From assembly GCF_001648775.1 (NCBI RefSeq), contig NZ_LVEJ01000026.1, positions 1 to 64,000 of the forward strand: a DNA stretch of 64,000 nt, written 5' to 3'. Shown piece by piece: positions 25,114-33,982 of this stretch. The notes under the pieces were generated by a model. That model was not told the DNA's origin, did no database searches, and worked only from the letters and a program-made list of their open reading frames with translations. Source of the DNA: Pseudomonas fluorescens (lineage in GTDB: Bacteria; Pseudomonadota; Gammaproteobacteria; Pseudomonadales; Pseudomonadaceae). How positions within the stretch are numbered: position 1 is the stretch's first letter; every line of letters starts with the position of its first letter. Made by a program: the position numbers and the translations under genes.

Positions 25114-27735
25114 TCACTTTTTCATGCCGACCCGTTTACGCATCTCGGCGGTGATGCTCTGGCGGGTTTTCTTCATGTCCGCCCATGGCTCATCGCCGAC
25201 CTCTGCCAAGCGCTCAAGCACGTTATGAATGTTCCATTGATTGCCGCCCTTGAGGTCGGCGACCTCTTCGCGGAACAGCGGCACCGAGACCGGCAATCCC
25301 TCGCGCGTGCGCGCCGCGTAGGCACAAATGGTGGTAGCGCCCAGGCCGTTGCGCAGGTAATCGATAAAGATCCGACCGACACGGTTTTTCGGCCCGGACA
25401 CCGCCGAGAAACGATCCGGCAACAGCTTGGCCATATGACTGACGATCGCATGGCTGAAGTCCTTGACCTCATCCCAGCCGAGTTTGCGCGTCAGTGGCAC
25501 CACCAGGTGAATACCCTTGCCGCCGCTGGTTTTCAGAAACGCTTTGAGCCCCAGTTCATCGAGCACCGTGAGGGTCAACGCGGTGGCTTCGACCATGCTT
25601 TTCCACGGCAGCGCCGGGTCCGGGTCGAGATCGAGGACGAAGCGATCGGGCTTGTCCAGATCCACCGTGGTAGCGTTCCAGGTGTGCAGTTCGACGGTGC
25701 TCATCTGCACCGCGCCAATCAGCGCTTCAGCGTTGTTGATGAGCATCACCGGTTGGCCGGTGACGTCCTTGTCCAGCGTGCTGATGCCGGGGATCGCCAG
25801 GCGTTCGGCGTTCTTCTGGAAGAACAACTCACCGGCGATGCCGTCCGGTGCACGAACCAGTGCCACCGGGCGATCCTTGAGTTGCGGCAGGATCCATTCG
25901 GCGACGCTGGCGTAATATTCGGCCAGTTGCATCTTGGTGGTGCCGCTCACCGCGTCGATCACCCGATCGGGGTGGGTGATGCGCACCTTGCCGTTGGCGA
26001 GGCCGAGTTGCGACGGTGCGGTTTCGGCCTTGCTCGCGGAGGCTTTTTTCAGCGGTTTCTTTTCAGTGGTTTTCTTATCCGTCGCTTTCTTCGCAGGTGT
26101 TTTTTTCTCGGAAGTCTTCACGGGCTGCGCTCGCTCTTCGGTGATGTCCTTGGCCGGTTTGTCATCGCGCAAGCCATGGAACACGGCGTGGCGCACCGAG
26201 CCGTCCTTGGTCATTTCAGCGAAAGCCACTTCGGCCAGCAGCTTCGGTTTCAACCAATGCACGCCTCTGGCTTCAAAGCCGCTCGGCGGATTGACCACCG
26301 CAGCCTTCTTGACCTGCAAGGGTTTGAGTTGCGCCAGAATGCTTTTCAAGGTGGTTTCATTGAACCCGGTGCCGACCTTGCCGGCGTAACGCAACTCGCC
26401 GCTGTCGCGATCATGCAAGCCCAGCAACAATGCCCCGAAGGCACTGCGCGAACCCTTCGGGTCGGTGTAACCGACGATCACAAACTCCTGACGATGTTTA
26501 CACTTGAGCTTGATCCAGTCGCCGCTGCGGCGCGACACGTAAGGCGAACCGAGACGTTTGCCGATCAGGCCCTCCATCTGCATCTGACAGGCGCTGTTGA
26601 GCAATGCGTCCGGGGTTTCGTCGAACGCGTCAGAGAAGCGCAGCAACGGTTGTTCATGCGCACCGAGCACGGTGGCCAGCGCCGCGCGGCGCTCTTCGAC
26701 CGGCACTTCGCGCAGGTCGACGCCGTTGAGATACGGCAGATCGAACAGGTAATAAAGGATGTTGCCGCTGCGTCCGGCCTCAAAAGCATTTTGCAGCGCC
26801 TGAAAATCCGGCACGCCTTGCTCGTTGGCGACCACCATTTCGCCGTCCAGCCAGGCTGACTCAAGGCCCAGCGCGGCAAGCGCCTCGGCTTGTTGCGGCA
26901 GTTTGTGCGTCCAGTCATGGCCATTGCGGGTGAACAGTTGCACCTGGTCGCCATCGATCCGCGCCATGATTCGGTAACCGTCGAACTTGATCTCGTAGCT
27001 CCACTGCCCTTGCGGTGCGCTGTCGACCAGGGTCGCCAGTTGCGGTTTGAGTTGCGCGGGCAGTTTCGCCTTGTGGGCGCCGGTGAGTTGGCCGCTGGCC
27101 GCCTTGCGCGGTTTGGCCGCTGCTTTCTTCTGCGGCTTGCTCTGTTCGGCCGCCAGTTTCGGTTTGCTGACAATCGTGCGTTCACTCAACACACTGTCCG
27201 GCTCGGCGACCAGTACGTCGTAATCATCCTGCGGGCGCGCGGCGCTGTCCTGGTGTTTGATCAGAAACCACTGCTCTTTCTTGCCCGGCATGTGCGTGCG
27301 CACCAGATTCCAGATCCCGCCGAGCTTCTCGCCTTGCAATTCGAACTTGAGCTTGCCTTTGACGTAGGCCTTTTGCGGGTCCTCCAGCGGTATCCACACG
27401 CCGCGATCCCAGACAATCACATCGCCGGCACCGTAATGCCCTTCGGGAATGCTGCCCTCGAAGGTCGCGTAATCGAGCGGATGATCTTCGACATGCACCG
27501 CCAGGCGCTTGACCTTGGGGTCGAGCGACGGCCCTTTAGGCACCGCCCAACTCTTCAGCGCACCGTCGAGCTCCAGGCGAAAGTCGTAATGCAGGTGCGA
27601 AGCGTCGTGCTTCTGGATACAGAACTGCAAAGCGTGATCGCTGGCGGTTTTGCGGCCTTGGCGCTTCACCGCCGCCGGTTCCGCTGTCGCCGAGAAGTCG
27701 CGCATGCGGTTGTAATCGTCGAGGTTCCTGTTCAT
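25114..27735 (-). CDS. ligD: ATP-dependent DNA ligase D (NHEJ)
   Basis: A protein of about 873 residues with the three modules of Pseudomonas LigD in order. These are a 3'-phosphoesterase domain (residues about 30-190, HLHYDFRLELDG), an ATP-dependent ligase domain with the nucleotidyl lysine in EIKFDGYR near residue 250, and a primase/polymerase domain (about 590-870, DLDPDP and GKGIHLVVPL). A Lys/Thr/Ala-rich linker at about 550-590 joins the last two. It works with Ku in end joining, especially in stationary phase; ku is not in this window. It is the last gene of an operon with a methyltransferase and a diiron-oxidase-like gene. Confidence 0.97.
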   Translation of the reverse strand: MNRNLDDYNRMRDFSATAEPAAVKRQGRKTASDHALQFCIQKHDASHLHYDFRLELDGALKSWAVPKGPSLDPKVKRLAVHVEDHPLDYATFEGSIPEGHYGAGDVIVWDRGVWIPLEDPQKAYVKGKLKFELQGEKLGGIWNLVRTHMPGKKEQWFLIKHQDSAARPQDDYDVLVAEPDSVLSERTIVSKPKLAAEQSKPQKKAAAKPRKAASGQLTGAHKAKLPAQLKPQLATLVDSAPQGQWSYEIKFDGYRIMARIDGDQVQLFTRNGHDWTHKLPQQAEALAALGLESAWLDGEMVVANEQGVPDFQALQNAFEAGRSGNILYYLFDLPYLNGVDLREVPVEERRAALATVLGAHEQPLLRFSDAFDETPDALLNSACQMQMEGLIGKRLGSPYVSRRSGDWIKLKCKHRQEFVIVGYTDPKGSRSAFGALLLGLHDRDSGELRYAGKVGTGFNETTLKSILAQLKPLQVKKAAVVNPPSGFEARGVHWLKPKLLAEVAFAEMTKDGSVRHAVFHGLRDDKPAKDITEERAQPVKTSEKKTPAKKATDKKTTEKKPLKKASASKAETAPSQLGLANGKVRITHPDRVIDAVSGTTKMQLAEYYASVAEWILPQLKDRPVALVRAPDGIAGELFFQKNAERLAIPGISTLDKDVTGQPVMLINNAEALIGAVQMSTVELHTWNATTVDLDKPDRFVLDLDPDPALPWKSMVEATALTLTVLDELGLKAFLKTSGGKGIHLVVPLTRKLGWDEVKDFSHAIVSHMAKLLPDRFSAVSGPKNRVGRIFIDYLRNGLGATTICAYAARTREGLPVSVPLFREEVADLKGGNQWNIHNVLERLAEVGDEPWADMKKTRQSITAEMRKRVGMKK

Positions 27736-27752
27736 CACGCACCTGCCTTGTG

Positions 27753-28706
27753 TCAGCCTGTTCGGGTCACGGTCAACGCCACAACGGCGATCCGGTCGAC
27801 CCGCTGATAGCCGGGATTGAGCAGTTCTTCGCCGAAGACATCGGGATCGAGTTCGCGGTAGGTCCAGCCGAAGCGTTTCTCATCCAGGCGTGGCAGTACG
27901 GTGGCGAGAAACGGATCGTGGCCATCGACCATCGCCACGCCGGTGTAGAGCAACAGCGAACCGCCGGGGGTCAGTCGATTGAGTGCTTGTTCGACGATGC
28001 GCAGCGACAGCCCGGCGCCCAACTTGCCGCCGCCATTACGGTAGGCGCGCGCGGCTGGATCCGCCATATACGGCGGGTTGGCGACGATCAGGTCGAACTC
28101 GCCGTCGACGCCTTGCAACAGATCGCTGGCGCACACATCGACGTTGGCCACTTCGGCCAGCGCGGCGTTGATCGTGGTCAGACGCAGCGCCGCAGGATTG
28201 ATGTCCAGCGCCAACACTTGCGCTTCGCGGCGCGCACGGCCGATCAGGATCGCCCCGACGCCAGCGCCACAACCGATGTCGACAGCGCGATGGATGGGCG
28301 CGAAGTTCTGCTGCAAGTGGGCGTGAATCAGTTGGGCGAATCGATAGGTGTCGGGGCCGAAAAACACCGCGTCGGCGGCATCGGTGGGAAACGCCGAATG
28401 CACGAACAACAAATCATCCAGGCTCGACCAACGCACCCGGCTCTTGAAGCGGCCGTCGTACGCCTCGACAACCTGAGCGTCGTGCAATTGCCGCAATTCA
28501 TCGGCGGACAGTAAACCGGCCTCAAACGGCCGCGACCAACCGAACACATCGCGCAAGCAATCGACAGCCTGGCCCTCGTCACGCTGGTTGACCCGTTGGT
28601 GGGTCAGCGGCGTTGGCGTGACGAAGCGATAACCGTCAGCTTGCAAACGCCGGCCCAGTTGCAGCAGTGCGAGGTCATTGGCGCACAGATGCTCTTCATG
28701 ATTCAT
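27753..28706 (-). CDS. Class I SAM-dependent methyltransferase
   Basis: A 317-residue methyltransferase with motif I VDIGCGAGVGAILIG, an acidic motif II (ALDIN) and an NPPYMAD motif IV like that of HemK/PrmB and N6-adenine enzymes, preceded by an about 130-residue N-terminal domain. The ATG at 28706 has AAGGAGA nine bases upstream; the longer open frame upstream belongs to the overlapping gene. It lies 13 bases after the diiron-oxidase-like gene and 17 before ligD, so the three form an operon. The NPPY motif suggests methylation of a glutamine, adenine or other planar amide, but the target is unknown. Confidence 0.85.
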   Translation of the reverse strand: MNHEEHLCANDLALLQLGRRLQADGYRFVTPTPLTHQRVNQRDEGQAVDCLRDVFGWSRPFEAGLLSADELRQLHDAQVVEAYDGRFKSRVRWSSLDDLLFVHSAFPTDAADAVFFGPDTYRFAQLIHAHLQQNFAPIHRAVDIGCGAGVGAILIGRARREAQVLALDINPAALRLTTINAALAEVANVDVCASDLLQGVDGEFDLIVANPPYMADPAARAYRNGGGKLGAGLSLRIVEQALNRLTPGGSLLLYTGVAMVDGHDPFLATVLPRLDEKRFGWTYRELDPDVFGEELLNPGYQRVDRIAVVALTVTRTG

Positions 28707-28719
28707 CGGGCAGCTCTCC

Positions 28720-30096
28720 TTAAGGCAGGCGGGACTTGAGTTCAATGAAACGGCGCGTGGCGAGCAATCCGGCCGGATGCGCATGCCGCGCCGGTGCCAG
28801 CCACGGCAGCAGCGTCGCCATTTGTTCGACCGGGTTCTGACCTTGCAGCGTGGCGAGCAATTGCTGCACGTCGAGGTCCTGCTCGGGGACCACGGCAGCC
28901 GCCGATGTCTGGCTGTGACGTCGAATCGGTTTGGCGGCGTGAGGCGCCGTCCAGCTGCCGGCAATCCAGTCGTGCAGCAGTTGTTTTTCGTAGGCACTGA
29001 ACACGCCGAACATCGCCGCACCATCGCCAGCGATCAGTTGCCAGAAACGGCTGGCCTGTGGGTCTTCATTGCGTTTGATCCAGCCTTTGTTTTGCATGGC
29101 TTGAAGAAAACCGGGCAACTGCTCCGGCGCGGCCAGCCATTGATTGACGGTCTGTCCTTCGAAACGGCAGTAGTCGGAATGCATGTGTTGGCCGAACGGC
29201 CGCTTGCGCTCCAGCATCGCCAACAACTCGTGTTCAAGGTCGAAACCTTCAATGATCGCGCGGCTGCCCTGCCCCAGATCATTGAGCCGATAGCCCAGCG
29301 ACACTCGCCGCAGAAATTCGCCACGATCGGCCGTCAGTGGCAGCAGATCCAGTGCCGCCTGCACGGCTTTCTGTGCATGGCCGGTACTGGCGTTGTCGAT
29401 GGTCACGTGCAGGGTGAAATAGTACGGGTCGATGCCCAGTTCGCTGAGTTCATAACTGCTGATCAACAGGTGCAACGGCAGCTGTTCGTAGCCGAGGTTG
29501 TAGCCGATCACCTCAGGCAGATAATCCATGCCGCCAATGCCGAGCGCCAATTGCAGCGCGCCTTGCAGGTAGCGTTCATCGGCGATGGCGCTGCTGTCCT
29601 GCAAATCGTGGTCGGCGAGCAACTTGCGGTAGATGACGACATGATTCTGCGCTGGATTGCCCTCACCGAGCTCTTCCAGATAAGTACTGAGCAAGCCGGC
29701 AAAACGCGGATCCTGCCACTGCGTCAACAGGCCCGAAAGCCAGGCGCCGTCAACCAGTTTGGTCGGCGCGACCGCTTGCAGAAAGTACAGCGCCTGAGCC
29801 TTGCTGCGGAAGAACTGTCGAGGGCCGCCGGCCTTGCGTTGTTGCAGGTAATCGGCGTACTGGCGGGCGACGTCGGCGCTATGCGCGGCAACCCAGTCGT
29901 GCCAGGTTGTCGGGTCTTGCGGCAGGGTTTCACTGATGTCTGCGGCGCGTTGCAACTGTTCCTGCAAAAACGCCTGGGCGAGATCGCGGGGATTTTCTTC
30001 AGTTAACAACGCTTGATAAATCTGCCGAACATTGCCGACAGGATCGATCGCTTGTGGATGTGCCGGCACAGAGTGCAGGCGTGTCAGGACAGTCAT
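28720..30096 (-). CDS. Heme-oxygenase-like diiron protein (iron-containing redox enzyme family)
   Basis: A 458-residue protein whose middle region matches the heme-oxygenase-like diiron oxidase/oxygenase (HDO) superfamily. It has an EELGEGNPAQNH segment (E142 and H152 as likely ligands), E195, and the paired motif LHVTIDNASTGH giving H230, D234 and H240. Known HDO members (UndA, SznF, BesC) perform C-C cleavage or N-oxygenation on small substrates. The first about 100 residues and the last about 110 flank this core. The gene heads an operon with a methyltransferase and ligD. The substrate is unknown. The ATG at 30096 is the only reasonable start. Confidence 0.78.
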   Translation of the reverse strand: MTVLTRLHSVPAHPQAIDPVGNVRQIYQALLTEENPRDLAQAFLQEQLQRAADISETLPQDPTTWHDWVAAHSADVARQYADYLQQRKAGGPRQFFRSKAQALYFLQAVAPTKLVDGAWLSGLLTQWQDPRFAGLLSTYLEELGEGNPAQNHVVIYRKLLADHDLQDSSAIADERYLQGALQLALGIGGMDYLPEVIGYNLGYEQLPLHLLISSYELSELGIDPYYFTLHVTIDNASTGHAQKAVQAALDLLPLTADRGEFLRRVSLGYRLNDLGQGSRAIIEGFDLEHELLAMLERKRPFGQHMHSDYCRFEGQTVNQWLAAPEQLPGFLQAMQNKGWIKRNEDPQASRFWQLIAGDGAAMFGVFSAYEKQLLHDWIAGSWTAPHAAKPIRRHSQTSAAAVVPEQDLDVQQLLATLQGQNPVEQMATLLPWLAPARHAHPAGLLATRRFIELKSRLP

Positions 30097-30182
30097 GGCA
30101 AATTTCCCGGTCGGTTGGCAGGACGCTGATGCATACGCCTCTACAGCAGCAGAGGGGCTGCGCCTGGGAAAAATTCAATCGC

Positions 30183-30226
30183 CGTGAAAAATGCCCGGAC
30201 GGACGGCGGATTGCCGCCGTCCGCAG
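30183..30226 (-). terminator. Rho-independent terminator
   Basis: A perfect nine-base stem GGACGGCGG-attg-CCGCCGTCC (30201-30222). On the minus strand it is followed after a short interval by TTTTT. It separates the TerB-like gene from the diiron protein operon. Confidence 0.75.
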
Positions 30227-30265
30227 GGACTTATCCGATAAACACCATGACCCGGGTGGGCTTTT

Positions 30266-31030
30266 CTATGCCTGGCCCTTCGCTTGCTGTTCGAGATGCA
30301 CCTGCAAATCCGGATCGATCTGCAGCGCTGCCGCCAATTCATCCAGATAACTGCGCTCGGCGTCCTGCTGATCATCCACCAGCATCACGCTGGCCAGGTA
30401 CATTTCGGCAGCCACGGCCGGGTCACCGTTGGCGGACTGTGCCACTTCTGCAGGATCCAGCGGTTTCGCCACTTCAGCGTCGAGCCATTGCTGCAATTGC
30501 GGATCGTCGGTGTGTTTACCGATTTCGCTACTGATCAAGTGTTTTTCCGTTTCATCGATACGCCCGTCAGCCTTGGCTGCTGCGATCAAGGCCCGCAGTA
30601 CAGCGTGACTGTGTTCTTCAACCTCGGGGCCGGCCAGCAGATCGGCCGTTTGCGGGATCTGTTGCGGTGCTGCACTGGCCTGACTGCGCTGCCAGGCTTG
30701 ATACGCCTGATACGCCATCATCCCCAGCGAAGCCAGCGCCGCATAATTGGTGCCGCCGGAGCGACTTTGCGTGCCGCCACCCAGCGCACCGCCCAGTGCA
30801 CCGCCTAACCCACCACCGCCGCCGCCCAACAAGCCACCGAGCAAACCGCCGAGCCCACCCAGCCCTCCGGACGCGCCTGCGCCACCCGCACTGGCCTGAC
30901 CGCCGCCACCGAGCAGACCGCCGAGTAACCCACCCAGACCGCCGAGACCGTCACCGGCCGAAGCGCCACGTTGTTGTCCCGCCGAGGCCTGGCCTCGCAG
31001 CAGTTGTTCGAGCAAATCGCTGGTGTTCAT
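30266..31030 (-). CDS. TerB-like / DUF533 protein with glycine-rich repeats
   Basis: A 254-residue protein. Residues about 25-95 are low-complexity Gly/Leu with a duplicated block (GGLGGLLGGLLGGGG occurs twice around a GQASAGGAGAS spacer). Residues about 140-250 form a TerB-like helical domain (RALIAAAKADGRIDETEKHL, and a C-terminal YLDELAAALQIDP) as in DUF533/YebE-type inner-membrane or envelope proteins. The ATG at 31030 follows GAGGAT. It is isolated by a terminator. The domain is linked to tellurite or envelope stress in other bacteria, but the role here is unknown. Confidence 0.85.
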   Translation of the reverse strand: MNTSDLLEQLLRGQASAGQQRGASAGDGLGGLGGLLGGLLGGGGQASAGGAGASGGLGGLGGLLGGLLGGGGGGLGGALGGALGGGTQSRSGGTNYAALASLGMMAYQAYQAWQRSQASAAPQQIPQTADLLAGPEVEEHSHAVLRALIAAAKADGRIDETEKHLISSEIGKHTDDPQLQQWLDAEVAKPLDPAEVAQSANGDPAVAAEMYLASVMLVDDQQDAERSYLDELAAALQIDPDLQVHLEQQAKGQA

Positions 31031-31289
31031 GACGTCATCCTCAGGCATAGGCAGTGACTGCGTCTGGCAACGATAGCCCCCTGCAGCCGTAGCGCCAGCA
31101 CCGTTTGGCTGACACTCGATAGCGGAATGATTCTGGCCTGCGTATTTTTCCAGTGGCCAGCTAAGATTCAAGGAGGGTGAACCTTATCCCGGCCAAACCG
31201 GTCGATAGCTGCAACCCCGACCCGGTTTGCCGGCGCCCTTCTATTTAAGGGTGATACCCGGCTTGCTTCACTTTCTGGAGAACGCCCCC

Positions 31290-32012
31290 GTGATATCGAC
31301 CGTACACATCGCCAGGCTCAAAGCATGGGGCGCCCATGGTTTTACCGCGACCGGCGTGGTCACCGCTTTTCTCGCCACCCTCGCCCTCCTGGAAAACCAG
31401 CCCACCCACTGCCTGATGTGGCTGGGCGTGGCGCTGATCGTCGACGGCCTCGACGGCGCGCTGGCACGCAAGGTCAATGTGCAATCGGTGCTGCCGAGTT
31501 TCGACGGCTCGATCCTCGACCTGGTCATCGATTACCTGACGTATGTGTTTATTCCAGCGCTGTTCATCTATCGCTACATTCCATTGCCTGACTACACCCT
31601 GCTGTTGACGGTGTCGCTGATTCTGGTGTCGTCGCTGTTCTGTTTCTGCAACGTCAACATGAAGAGCAAGGACAACTATTTCGTTGGTTTCCCCGCGGCC
31701 TGGAACGTCGTTGCGCTGTGTCTGTACATCATCGGGCCGGGACCGTGGATCACGTTCCTGACGGTCATCGGTCTGGCGCTGTTGACGGTAACGCGGATGA
31801 AATTCCTGCACCCGTTCCGCGTGCGCCGCTTTATGCCGATCAACATCGCGGTGACGGCGATCTGGCTGCTGTGCAGTTTGTCGCTGGTGCTCAACCACCC
31901 GGTGATCAATCCGATGGTGATGGGCTTGTGGTTGCTGATGTCGGCGTATTTTCTGGGGATCTGCATCTGGCGCACGGCGCTGGAATGGTTTGATCGGACG
32001 CATTCGAAATAG
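31290..32012 (+). CDS. pcs: Phosphatidylcholine synthase
   Basis: A 240-residue inner-membrane enzyme condensing CDP-diacylglycerol with choline to make phosphatidylcholine. The CDP-alcohol phosphotransferase motif is present (DGLDGALAR, then GSILDLVID), with the wider spacing typical of Pcs, and about eight hydrophobic helices follow. The N terminus (ISTVHIARLKAWGAHGFTA) matches pseudomonad Pcs. The start is a GTG at 31290 with GGAG eight bases before; the longer upstream frame has no family features. It is monocistronic and divergent from the TerB-like gene. Confidence 0.93.
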   Translation: MISTVHIARLKAWGAHGFTATGVVTAFLATLALLENQPTHCLMWLGVALIVDGLDGALARKVNVQSVLPSFDGSILDLVIDYLTYVFIPALFIYRYIPLPDYTLLLTVSLILVSSLFCFCNVNMKSKDNYFVGFPAAWNVVALCLYIIGPGPWITFLTVIGLALLTVTRMKFLHPFRVRRFMPINIAVTAIWLLCSLSLVLNHPVINPMVMGLWLLMSAYFLGICIWRTALEWFDRTHSK

Positions 32013-32036
32013 GCCTTGATGCCTTGCCTCAATCAT

Positions 32037-32126
32037 TGTGGGAGCGAGCCTGCTCGCGAAGGCGGTGTATCAGCCGAGTTATTTATCGACTGGCACACCG
32101 CTTTCGCGAGCAGGCTCGCTCCCACA
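32037..32126. repeat. REP doublet
   Basis: Inverted REP pair between the convergent pcs and methyltransferase genes. Confidence 0.95.
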
Positions 32127-32161
32127 GGGTTATGCGATGAGGCTGAAAGATTTGTTTCTGC

Positions 32162-32974
32162 TTAGCGCTTGCTGATCACCACCTCCAGATACTCACTCGG
32201 CACCACCAGCGAACCCTCCCCGGCGCGATTCGAGCGATTGAGCAGATCCGTCAGATCACTTTCCAGCGCCTGCCCGCTCTCCGGCGGTAACGCCGCAAAG
32301 GCCTTGTGCACCGGCCCATACCAATGGCGAAAAATATCGATGAAATGTGCGGCCGAGCGATAGCGGAAATTGAATTCGCGGCGGGTCACCTGCACAACAA
32401 AGTCGCGATCATCGAAATGCTCATGCAGCCACGCTTCCGTGCCCCAGTTCGAGGGTGGCTGAGCCACGGGCGGTGGCGGCAGATGCCGGCCCAGTGTCTT
32501 GAACATCTGCCCGACAAAACCTTCCGGCGTCCAGTTGGCCAGTCCAATGCGCCCGCCCCGGCGACAGACACGCGCCAATTCGGCGGCAGCCTTGTCCTGA
32601 TCCGGCGCAAACATCACGCCGAAGGTCGACAGCACGGCGGCAAAACTGCCGTCAGCGAACGGCAGTGCCTCGGCATCAGCCACTTCAAACGTGACCTCCA
32701 GATGCTCGGCACGGGCGCGATCCTGGCCGCGTTCGAGCAAGGCGGCGACGTAATCGGTAGACATCACCCGACAGCCTCGCCGTGCCGCAGCGAGCGTCGC
32801 ATTGCCGTTGCCGGCGGCGACATCCAGCACCTCCTCATCGCAGCGCAGGTCGCAGGCTTCGGCGAGGTTTTCGCCGACGATCTGCAACGTCGTGCCGATC
32901 ACCGCATAGTCGCCACTGGCCCAGGCGACTTTCTGGCGTTCCTTCAAGGTAGTCAGATCAATCGGTGTACTCAT
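32162..32974 (-). CDS. UbiE/COQ5-type SAM-dependent methyltransferase
   Basis: A 270-residue class I methyltransferase with motif I VLDVAAGNGNATLAAARRG, DAEALPFADGSFAAVLSTFG (post-I to motif IV, ubiE-like) and RVCRRGGRIGLANWTPEGFVG. The C-terminal half, with YRSAAHFIDIFRHWYGPVHK, resembles enzymes acting on small organic substrates. The ATG at 32974 is chosen because the family begins there and GGAG lies about ten bases upstream. It lies 33 bases after the DUF4242 gene in the same direction and probably shares its transcript. Target unknown. Confidence 0.85.
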   Translation of the reverse strand: MSTPIDLTTLKERQKVAWASGDYAVIGTTLQIVGENLAEACDLRCDEEVLDVAAGNGNATLAAARRGCRVMSTDYVAALLERGQDRARAEHLEVTFEVADAEALPFADGSFAAVLSTFGVMFAPDQDKAAAELARVCRRGGRIGLANWTPEGFVGQMFKTLGRHLPPPPVAQPPSNWGTEAWLHEHFDDRDFVVQVTRREFNFRYRSAAHFIDIFRHWYGPVHKAFAALPPESGQALESDLTDLLNRSNRAGEGSLVVPSEYLEVVISKR

Positions 32975-33007
32975 GCAGGCGAACTCCACCAAAGTTTGAA
33001 TCCGGCA

Positions 33008-33280
33008 TCATTCGGCCGTGGTCGGATCGATGACCGTCACCACCCGCGCCACGCTGTTGGCCGGGAATCCACCGAGCCTGGCGTGTTCGCGCACCTGCGC
33101 TTCATCGGGGGCGATGTACACGCAATAGATCTTGTCGGCGGTGACGTAGCTCTGTAGCCATTGCACTTGCGGACCGAGTTCGCGCAACGCCTGGCAGGAC
33201 GTTTGCGACACGGCTTTGAGTTCTTGCTCCGACAGCTTTCCGGCTCCTGGAATCTCGCGTTCAATCACGAATTTCGGCAT
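33008..33280 (-). CDS. DUF4242 family protein (SCO4226-like, possible nickel binder)
   Basis: A 90-residue protein with the ferredoxin-like DUF4242 pattern: MPKFVIEREIPGAGKLS at the start, WLQSYVTADKIYCVYIAPDE in the middle and EHARLGGFPANSVARVVTVID at the end. The Streptomyces relative SCO4226 binds nickel. Whether the same residues bind metal here cannot be judged by eye. It is co-directional with and upstream of a methyltransferase gene. AGGTTGCC precedes the ATG. Confidence 0.85.
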   Translation of the reverse strand: MPKFVIEREIPGAGKLSEQELKAVSQTSCQALRELGPQVQWLQSYVTADKIYCVYIAPDEAQVREHARLGGFPANSVARVVTVIDPTTAE

Positions 33281-33505
33281 GGCAACCTCGCGTTCTTGTT
33301 ATGTGGCAAGGCCGGCAGTGGCCCTGCTCGCCCACTATCGCGCCGACGCCGCGCGCCGTCCCTGCCAATCGTCCGGCGGCCCGGCAAAACGGCCGCTTTG
33401 CCGATGAGCGGCGCGGATCTGTTAAGCGTGTGCAACAGCTTGAGGATTGCCAACGAGCGGGGATTGGTTTTTGATGCACGCTCGCCTCTGCAACGGACTC
33501 TGCCG

Positions 33506-33967
33506 ATGTCACTGCAACTCGATTGGCTTGCACATCACCTGCACCATAGCGACCGCTATGCCGAGTGGATTCACCGCCAGTTTGCCTACGAATACGCCCA
33601 CCAACCGTTGGCCGAATGGCAGCGCGAATTTGCCGAAGGCCAACGCAACGGGGACTGGTCCTGCTTGATCGCCATGGACGGTGAGCGCTTGCTTGGCGGC
33701 GCCGCGCTGGCACGCGATGACCTTGCCCGGCGGCCCGATCTCGGCCCATGGCTGGCCTGTGTGTTCGTCAGCCCGCAAGCTCGTGGACAAGGCCTGGCAG
33801 AACGCTTGATCAAAGGGATTTGTCAGGAGGCCAAAGATCGCGGACTGGCGCATTTGTACCTGCACACGCAGACCAGGCAGGACTACTACGCCAAACGCGG
33901 CTGGCAGGTGCTGGAGCGTTTTCACGCCTGGGACAACGAGCAATGGCTCATGGTGCGCGACCTCTGA
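33506..33967 (+). CDS. GNAT-family N-acetyltransferase
   Basis: A 153-residue acetyltransferase with the acetyl-CoA loop VFVSPQARGQGLAERLIKG (Q/R-x-x-G-x-G/A) and a C-terminal YLHTQTRQDYYAKRGWQVLER segment typical of the family. It transfers an acetyl group to an amine of unknown identity. The ATG at 33506 gives a normal GNAT length; the frame is open further upstream but that part overlaps the divergent DUF4242 gene. It converges with the DipZ gene with only 15 bases between stops. Confidence 0.88.
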   Translation: MSLQLDWLAHHLHHSDRYAEWIHRQFAYEYAHQPLAEWQREFAEGQRNGDWSCLIAMDGERLLGGAALARDDLARRPDLGPWLACVFVSPQARGQGLAERLIKGICQEAKDRGLAHLYLHTQTRQDYYAKRGWQVLERFHAWDNEQWLMVRDL

Positions 33968-33982
33968 GCCATTGTGGCTTGA

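Noticed and set aside
24700-27735. Overlap or fusion of the Cys-motif hypothetical gene with ligD
   Set aside because: The genes are convergent and their stop codons abut without overlap; there is no fusion.
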